In this document: positions 35,700 to 39,961 of the stretch, in pieces
Layout: each line of letters opens with the position of its first letter
Numbering within the stretch: position 1 is the stretch's first letter
Assembly: GCF_000468035.1 (NCBI RefSeq)
Contig: NZ_KI260542.1
Coordinates: 1-39,961 of the forward strand
Source: Selenomonas sp. oral taxon 892 str. F0426
Lineage (GTDB): Bacteria > Bacillota > Negativicutes > Selenomonadales > Selenomonadaceae
Direction: 5' to 3'
Length of the DNA stretch: 39,961 nucleotides
Notes under the pieces: generated by a model
Seen by the model: only the letters and a program-made list of their open reading frames with translations
Databases searched by the model: none
What the model was told of the DNA's origin: nothing
Program-made: the position numbers and the translations under genes

Positions 35700-35732
35700 A
35701 AAAACGGCGACCGTCCGAGACGCGCGCCGTTT
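35700..35732 (-). terminator. Terminator between khpA and ylqD
   Basis: Stem 35702-35709 with 35725-35732, with inner CGTC/GACG pairing, followed by T5 on the minus strand. A second small hairpin (35734-35753) lies just before it. This would split the translation cluster into two expression units. Confidence 0.75.
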
Positions 35733-35765
35733 CGAGGGCTGTCACAGACAGCTCCCCCAGCGGGT

Positions 35766-35993
35766 TCAGCCGATCTCGACCGTCACCCTCTTATTCTCCT
35801 TCGTCGCTGCGGCTTTGACAACGCTGCGCAGTGCCTTTGCAATGCGCCCCTGTTTGCCGATGACCTTACCCATGTCATCCTCCGCTACACGAAGTCTCAA
35901 TATGATCTCCTGATCATCCTGCGTTTCGTCAACGACGACAGCTTCCGGATGATCCACCAAGGATTTCGCGATAACCTCCACGATCTCTTTCAC
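35766..35993 (-). CDS. khpA: KH-domain RNA-binding protein KhpA
   Basis: A small KH-domain RNA chaperone that pairs with KhpB in Firmicutes. The product of about 75 residues has the KH signature VIGKQGRIAKALR. I prefer the GTG at 35993 (protein start KEIVEVIAKSLVDHP) with GAGGAG eleven bases upstream; a GTG at 36005 abuts that site directly. It lies between rpsP and ylqD, its usual position. Confidence 0.88.
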   Translation of the reverse strand: MKEIVEVIAKSLVDHPEAVVVDETQDDQEIILRLRVAEDDMGKVIGKQGRIAKALRSVVKAAATKENKRVTVEIG

Positions 35994-36027
35994 GCCGGTC
36001 GTCACTCCTCATCGCAATACGCTCATG

Positions 36028-36063
36028 AAAAGGAATCCTCCACCGAAATGAAGGAATTCCTTT
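36028..36063 (-). terminator. Weak terminator or attenuator after rpsP
   Basis: An 11-bp stem with one bulge (36029-36039 with 36052-36063) followed by a short TTTTC on the minus strand. The short T-run suggests partial termination. Confidence 0.45.
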
Positions 36064-36078
36064 GATAAGCGCTACTCT

Positions 36079-36354
36079 TCAATCCTTCTGACGCTTTGCC
36101 TCAGCGAATTTCGCCATCGTGCCGTTCTTGCTCAGGATGTTCCTGACCGTGTCGGTAGGCTGTGCGCCCTTCTTCATCCAGTCGATTGCCTTCTCTTCGT
36201 CAACATTGACAACGGCGGGCTGCTTCGACGGATCGTAGTTTCCAAGGATCTCAATGAATCGACCGTCACGCGGTGCACGCGAGTCGGCGACAACAATGCG
36301 ATAAAAGGGATTCTTCTTCGCACCCATGCGGTTCAAACGAATCTTGACTGCCAT
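36079..36354 (-). CDS. rpsP: 30S ribosomal protein S16
   Basis: Ribosomal protein bS16. The 91-residue product starts [20 protein letters not shown] and has the family segment [15 protein letters not shown]. Start with GGTGG upstream. It follows ffh by 38 bases. Confidence 0.97.
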   Translation of the reverse strand: MAVKIRLNRMGAKKNPFYRIVVADSRAPRDGRFIEILGNYDPSKQPAVVNVDEEKAIDWMKKGAQPTDTVRNILSKNGTMAKFAEAKRQKD

Positions 36355-36392
36355 AATTTCACCACCTTTCGTTGTGTGTTATTTACTATGTA

Positions 36393-37769
36393 TTATTTGA
36401 AGAATGGCATCTTCGGAAGCCCCATTCCGCCGAGCAACGGTATAGAGGGCATTCCGCCCTTGCCCTTCATCTTCTTCATTTTCTTCATCATCTTGCGCAT
36501 CTCGCCAAACTGCTTCAGGAGCTTGTTCACATCCTGCACGCGCGTTCCGCTGCCCGCGGCGATGCGCTTACGGCGGCTGCCGTTGATGATCGTAATATCC
36601 GCGCGCTCCTTTGGTGTCATCGCACGAATGATCGCCTCGAGCTGACGCATCTCCTTGCCGTCAAGATCAAACTCCTGATCGCCAAGTTTTTTCTTGAGAT
36701 TTCCCATTCCCGGAATCATACCGAGGATGCTGTTAAGCGAACCAAGTTTTTTGACTTGCTGCATCTGGCTGAGAAAGTCATCGAGGGTAAAATCGTTGCG
36801 GCGAAGCTTCTCCTCCATCTTCTTCGCATTCTCGAGGTCAAAGTTCTCCTGCGCCTTCTCCACGAGGGAGAGCACATCGCCCATGCCGAGAATGCGCGAT
36901 GCCATGCGGTCAGGGTGGAACACCTCAAGCGGCTCAAGCTTTTCGCCCATACCAACGAACTTTACAGAACAGCCCGTGACCGCCTTGATCGAGAGCGCAG
37001 CGCCGCCGCGTGCGTCGCCGTCCAGCTTCGTCATAATAACGCCGTCAAGTCCGAGCGATTCATCGAAAGACTGCGCGACGTTGACAGCTTCCTGGCCGGT
37101 CATCGCATCGACGACGAGCAGAATCTCGTGTGGCTTCACCGCCGCCTTGATGTCGCGCAGCTCCTGCATAAGTGTTTCGTCAACCTGCAGACGTCCCGCC
37201 GTGTCGATGATGACGACATCATTCGCATGCGATGCCGAGTGTGCAATCGCGGCACGCGCGATTGCGACCGCATCCTCCTGTCCCTGCGAGAACACGGGCA
37301 CCTCGACCTTTTCGCCGATCACCTCAAGCTGCTTGATTGCAGCGGGACGATAGATATCATCCGCGACAAGCAGCGGACGCTTGCCCTGTTTCTTGAGCAT
37401 GAGTGCGAGCTTGCCCGCCGAGGTGGTCTTACCAGAGCCTTGGAGGCCGACGAGCATGATAACGGTCGGCGGGTTCGGACTGATGTTGAGACGGCTCTCC
37501 GTCCCGCCCATCAACGCAGTCAGTTCCTCGTCAACGATCTTGATGACCGCCTGTGCCGCCGTGAGCGTGTCGAGCACCTCCTGCCCGACAGCACGCTCCT
37601 TCACGCGCTTGACGAAGTCCTTGACGACCTTGAAGTTGACATCCGCTTCGAGGAGCGCCATTCGCACTTCGCGCATCGCCTCGTTGACATCATCCTCAGT
37701 CAGCTTGCCATGTCCGCGCAGCTTCTTGAATATGCCCTGCAAACGATCGGACAGATTCTCAAAGATCAT
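36393..37769 (-). CDS. ffh: Signal recognition particle protein Ffh
   Basis: The SRP54 GTPase that targets nascent membrane proteins. The 458-residue product has the N domain (1-90), the GTPase G domain with GLQGSGKTT (108-116), DTAGR near 188 and TKLDGD near 246, and a methionine-rich M domain (about 300-440) with the helix-turn-helix SGTRVQDVNKLLKQF. It overlaps the ylxM stop by four bases, so the two are coupled. Confidence 0.97.
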   Translation of the reverse strand: MIFENLSDRLQGIFKKLRGHGKLTEDDVNEAMREVRMALLEADVNFKVVKDFVKRVKERAVGQEVLDTLTAAQAVIKIVDEELTALMGGTESRLNISPNPPTVIMLVGLQGSGKTTSAGKLALMLKKQGKRPLLVADDIYRPAAIKQLEVIGEKVEVPVFSQGQEDAVAIARAAIAHSASHANDVVIIDTAGRLQVDETLMQELRDIKAAVKPHEILLVVDAMTGQEAVNVAQSFDESLGLDGVIMTKLDGDARGGAALSIKAVTGCSVKFVGMGEKLEPLEVFHPDRMASRILGMGDVLSLVEKAQENFDLENAKKMEEKLRRNDFTLDDFLSQMQQVKKLGSLNSILGMIPGMGNLKKKLGDQEFDLDGKEMRQLEAIIRAMTPKERADITIINGSRRKRIAAGSGTRVQDVNKLLKQFGEMRKMMKKMKKMKGKGGMPSIPLLGGMGLPKMPFFK

Positions 37770-38131
37770 TCTCCCACCTCCTTCGTATCATCCTGTGCTG
37801 TGTATTGTTCCAGTTCGTCCGCGATACGCCGCACATCGGCACACGCAATCGGTTCTCTGAGTGCGCGCAGCTCTGCACAGACGGCAGCAAGTGCGTGCTC
37901 CTGCGTCTGTTGACGCGCGAGGAGTCCGAGCGTCTCCTCCATCTCCGTGAGCGCGCGCTCTGCGCGGCGAATATTGTCATGCGCCGCCTGCCGCGTAATG
38001 TCCAGCTCTTCGCCGATCTCCGCGAGGGAGAAGTCCTCCGCGATGTGCAGACGCAGACACTCGCGCTGCTTTCCCGTGAGAAGCCCGCCGTAGAGATCAT
38101 ACAGCCGTGCGAGGTAATAAAGTCGCTCCAT
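37766..38131 (-). CDS. ylxM: YlxM-family SRP-associated helix-turn-helix protein
   Basis: A DNA-binding-like protein encoded before ffh in Firmicutes. The 121-residue product has a sigma-70 region-4-like helix-turn-helix (LTGKQRECLRLHIAEDFSLAEIG, then DITRQAAHDNIRRAE) followed by a helical tail longer than in Bacillus. The ATG at 38131 is preceded by GGTG; GTG 38140 and ATG 38137 are also in frame. Its stop overlaps the ffh start. Confidence 0.9.
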   Translation of the reverse strand: MERLYYLARLYDLYGGLLTGKQRECLRLHIAEDFSLAEIGEELDITRQAAHDNIRRAERALTEMEETLGLLARQQTQEHALAAVCAELRALREPIACADVRRIADELEQYTAQDDTKEVGE

Positions 38132-38161
38132 GCACATCACCTGTTTCTAAACACTTCTGCG

Positions 38162-38190
38162 ATTATAACGGCAAACGAAAAGCCTGTCAA
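38162..38190 (-). promoter_or_regulatory. Consensus promoter of ylxM-ffh
   Basis: Perfect TTGACA (38185-38190), 17 bases, perfect TATAAT (38162-38167) on the minus strand. The whole -35 hexamer lies in the 3' arm of the terminator at 38181-38209. Confidence 0.85.
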
Positions 38191-38209
38191 GTATTTTTCT
38201 TGACAGGCT
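38177..38209 (-). terminator. Terminator of the DUF438 gene, containing the next -35 box
   Basis: A perfect 11-bp stem (38181-38191 with 38199-38209), 7-base loop and T-run on the minus strand. Confidence 0.8.
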
Positions 38210-38227
38210 GAGTTATATGCTTGGAAT

Positions 38228-38294
38228 GTGGCATGTCCCCCATAGCGACCCCTTGCGCAACGAGGTGTTCGCGTGGGGGATTGCCGCAATGCCA
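38228..38294. repeat. Nested palindromic element downstream of the DUF438 gene
   Basis: Outer arms TGGCAT/ATGCCA, then TCCCCCA/TGGGGGA with a GCGA/TCGC continuation, then inner ACCCCT/AGGTGT arms, all in about 67 bases. No coding role is evident. It could be a REP-like repeat or a stable 3' RNA end. Confidence 0.5.
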
Positions 38295-38298
38295 ATAT

Positions 38299-39744
38299 TT
38301 AGCGACGGAATTTTTCCAACGGCTCTGCGTGGTCAGTCACAAACTCAACCGTGCCGATGTATTCGCCCGCCGCATCGTACATTGCCTGATAGTGTACGCG
38401 AATCGGACGCTCACGGATGTAGCGGTGCACGATCATCTGCGTGCGCTTCTTCGCCTTGAAGTCCGCAATCAGATTCCGCACTACGGGAATGATCTCGGGC
38501 GGGTGGCAGTTCATCACATCGCGTCCGAGTGCGGACAGCGGACGCGTAAACACCTGCCCCTCGTTCGTGAAGAAGCGGACGACATCGTCCTTGTCGATAA
38601 AGGTAATGTCCACGGGCAAGAGCTGAAGGATCGTCGTCAGCTGCTCCATCGACAGCTCGCCCGTCGGGAACTGGAGCTTCCCCCCCACCTGAGACCGTGC
38701 GAGACGCTCTGCCTCCTGATCGAGCCACGGCTGCGCCGCCTCCCATGCAGGAATCGGAACACCGAACGAGATGCCCATATCCGGAAGATCATGATAGCAG
38801 CGATACCATTCCATCTGCGTGAAATAGCGCAGGCTGAGCGGAAAGAGAATCTTCTCCTCCTTGAAGATCATCTCACGAATGCGCTGCGTAAGTGCACGGA
38901 TGCGCGCCTCGTAGAGCGGCAGCGTCTCCGCGTCTGCCTTGAGTGCCTTGATGATCATCGCGAGCTCGCGCTTCATCTCATCGTCGATGCCCCACATGAC
39001 CTGCGAGGGCCCCGTGACACCGTAGTCATAGAGAATCGGCATCAGCAGCTCTTCCTTCTTGATGTAGTGTGAGCGCACATCGCCGAGCGCAAGAATGTGC
39101 TGGAGCATAACATCCGTCCGCTTTGCGCCGTCCAGCTCAGCCTCAATCGTGTCAAGCAGGGTCTCGAGTGCCGCATTCTCTGCGCGCAGAATCGTGAGCG
39201 GATGCCCCTCGGGCAGTGCATCGATATCATCAGGGTTCACTGATGCTGCCTGCGCATGAATCTCATCATGTGAGAGCGCACCCGGCGGCGGCTCACTTGC
39301 TACGCCGTGAAAGAGTGCCGAATGCACGTCGCAGAGGCGCTGCACCTCACTGACGGGCATTCCTTCCTTGATGAGGGTCTGCTCTGCCGTCATGATTTCC
39401 TGCGCGTCAACGTGGCTGAACTCCTGTACGAAGTCCTTGCGGACGGACTCAAGATCCTCACCGCCGGAAAGACGCTCGATAAAGTTCCGTATGCGTCCCT
39501 GACGCGACTGTGCATCCTCACTGATGACCTGATAGCCGCGCTCCTCGAACGCCGCAATGACCTTCGCCAGATCGATGCCCTTCACTGCTGCACCACGCGG
39601 AATCGTCATGATGCGCCCCATCACATTCAGCGCAACGGGGTTCGTAATCTCCTTAAAGCCGATCTCCGCCATAATCTCACTGACTTCGGGATTCTCCTCC
39701 ACCAATTCGGCGACCGTCTTTTTCAGATCAAGTATCTTCTCCAT
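38299..39744 (-). CDS. DUF1858/DUF438/hemerythrin/PAS protein
   Basis: A 481-residue soluble four-module protein. Residues about 1-70 are a DUF1858-like domain, about 75-145 a DUF438-like segment, about 165-310 a hemerythrin-like HHE bundle (HSALFH, LQHILALGDVRSHY, EEKILFPL) that could bind a di-iron centre, and about 360-475 a PAS domain. Such proteins are thought to sense oxygen, nitric oxide or redox state, but no output domain is present. The ATG at 39744 has AAGGAG eight bases upstream; the frame extends to 39768. A TATAAT at 39795-39800 is a probable -10 without a clear -35. Its role next to ylxM is unknown. Confidence 0.9.
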   Translation of the reverse strand: MEKILDLKKTVAELVEENPEVSEIMAEIGFKEITNPVALNVMGRIMTIPRGAAVKGIDLAKVIAAFEERGYQVISEDAQSRQGRIRNFIERLSGGEDLESVRKDFVQEFSHVDAQEIMTAEQTLIKEGMPVSEVQRLCDVHSALFHGVASEPPPGALSHDEIHAQAASVNPDDIDALPEGHPLTILRAENAALETLLDTIEAELDGAKRTDVMLQHILALGDVRSHYIKKEELLMPILYDYGVTGPSQVMWGIDDEMKRELAMIIKALKADAETLPLYEARIRALTQRIREMIFKEEKILFPLSLRYFTQMEWYRCYHDLPDMGISFGVPIPAWEAAQPWLDQEAERLARSQVGGKLQFPTGELSMEQLTTILQLLPVDITFIDKDDVVRFFTNEGQVFTRPLSALGRDVMNCHPPEIIPVVRNLIADFKAKKRTQMIVHRYIRERPIRVHYQAMYDAAGEYIGTVEFVTDHAEPLEKFRR

Positions 39745-39840
39745 CGTCAAAGCTCCTTTATATATCAAATGGTCTTTGTCATCTCTATGTGACGATTATA
39801 ACGCAGAACAAGCCAAAAGGCTGTAACCTTTGGTACGGAA

Positions 39841-39961
39841 ATAAAGGAATCACTGATAAAATGAAGTCTGCCAGATTGGCGTAGATTTTTCTGTCCGATT
39901 GAGGCAGCAAACCGGACGCATAGCCAGAGCTATGTGGAGGATTTGCTAACGAAAAGCGGGC
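39841..39961. repeat. Dispersed intergenic repeat cut by the window end
   Basis: Bases 39845-39860 are the inverted match of bases 19-34. Beyond this lies a nested hairpin: AGCAAA/TTTGCT outer arms (39906-39947) and CATAGC/GCTATG inner arms (39919-39934). The open frames are short and unconvincing. The unit continues beyond the window. Confidence 0.45.

Noticed and set aside
36372-37913. A 513-codon open frame on the plus strand opposite ffh
   Set aside because: It is rich in Arg, His and Leu, is fully antisense to a certain gene, has no ribosome site and mirrors ffh codon structure.
39796-39830. A MerR-type promoter with a 20-base spacer before the DUF438 gene
   Set aside because: The palindrome AGCC-TTTT-GGCT has only 4-base arms and the proposed -35 is poor.
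1-39961. CRISPR array, tRNA, rRNA, prophage or transposase gene
   Set aside because: No regularly spaced repeats, cloverleaf, rRNA-like sequence or recombinase/transposase motifs were seen in either strand.

Overview
The window looks like chromosomal DNA of a diderm Firmicute of the class Negativicutes, most likely Selenomonas or a close relative. No taxonomic search was possible, so this rests on content. There is a Firmicutes-type ylxM-ffh-rpsP-khpA-ylqD-rimM translation cluster. Beside it are outer-membrane-bacterium genes: a porin with an N-terminal SLH domain and a C-terminal aromatic barrel end. The NrfHA nitrite reductase and the carboxyspermidine route to polyamines also fit. By eye the base composition is in the mid-50s % GC. 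Nearly all genes have clear Shine-Dalgarno sites, and intergenic spaces are short.

Layout (most genes on the minus strand). 1-4240: an edge repeat, thiE, a composite palindromic repeat, rubrerythrin, an AhpF-like reductase with swapped domain order, and AhpC, so largely peroxide defence. 4247-6585: a coupled polyamine pair (carboxynorspermidine synthase and decarboxylase). 6671-10882: two tandem paralogous chemoreceptors of identical length. 11134-15584 (plus strand): a GltD-like FAD/Fe-S oxidoreductase, an unrecognised 101-residue protein, trpE, trpG and a Cof-type HAD phosphatase, mostly overlapping. 15666-18586: SLH porin, membrane-anchored polysaccharide deacetylase and an unknown 163-residue protein. 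18717-21177: divergent cstA and a TauE/SafE permease with overlapping promoters.

21248-27434: one respiratory operon, ccmA-ccmB-ccmC-ccmE-ccmF-nrfH-nrfA. It encodes haem export and attachment machinery followed directly by the pentahaem nitrite reductase it matures. CcmE carries a CxxxY haem-binding motif instead of HxxxY, and no ccmD, ccmG or ccmH is present. 27675-31832: an aldo/keto reductase and the mannitol operon mtlA-mtlD. 31994-34640: the tsaE-tsaB-rimI-tsaD operon for the tRNA t6A modification. 34763-38131: the rimM-to-ylxM translation/SRP cluster, which ends in a terminator after rimM where trmD-rplS would often follow. 38299-39744: a DUF1858/DUF438/hemerythrin/PAS protein, then another copy of the edge repeat.

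I see no prophage, insertion sequence with transposase, CRISPR array, tRNA or rRNA. No gap between genes exceeds 300 bases. The most noteworthy items are the reduced Ccm system with C-type CcmE serving a CxxCK-haem enzyme, terminator hairpins that contain the next gene's -35 box, the shared -35 region of the divergent cstA/tauE promoters with a structured cstA leader, the unknown small protein coupled to trpE, and several dispersed palindromic repeats.
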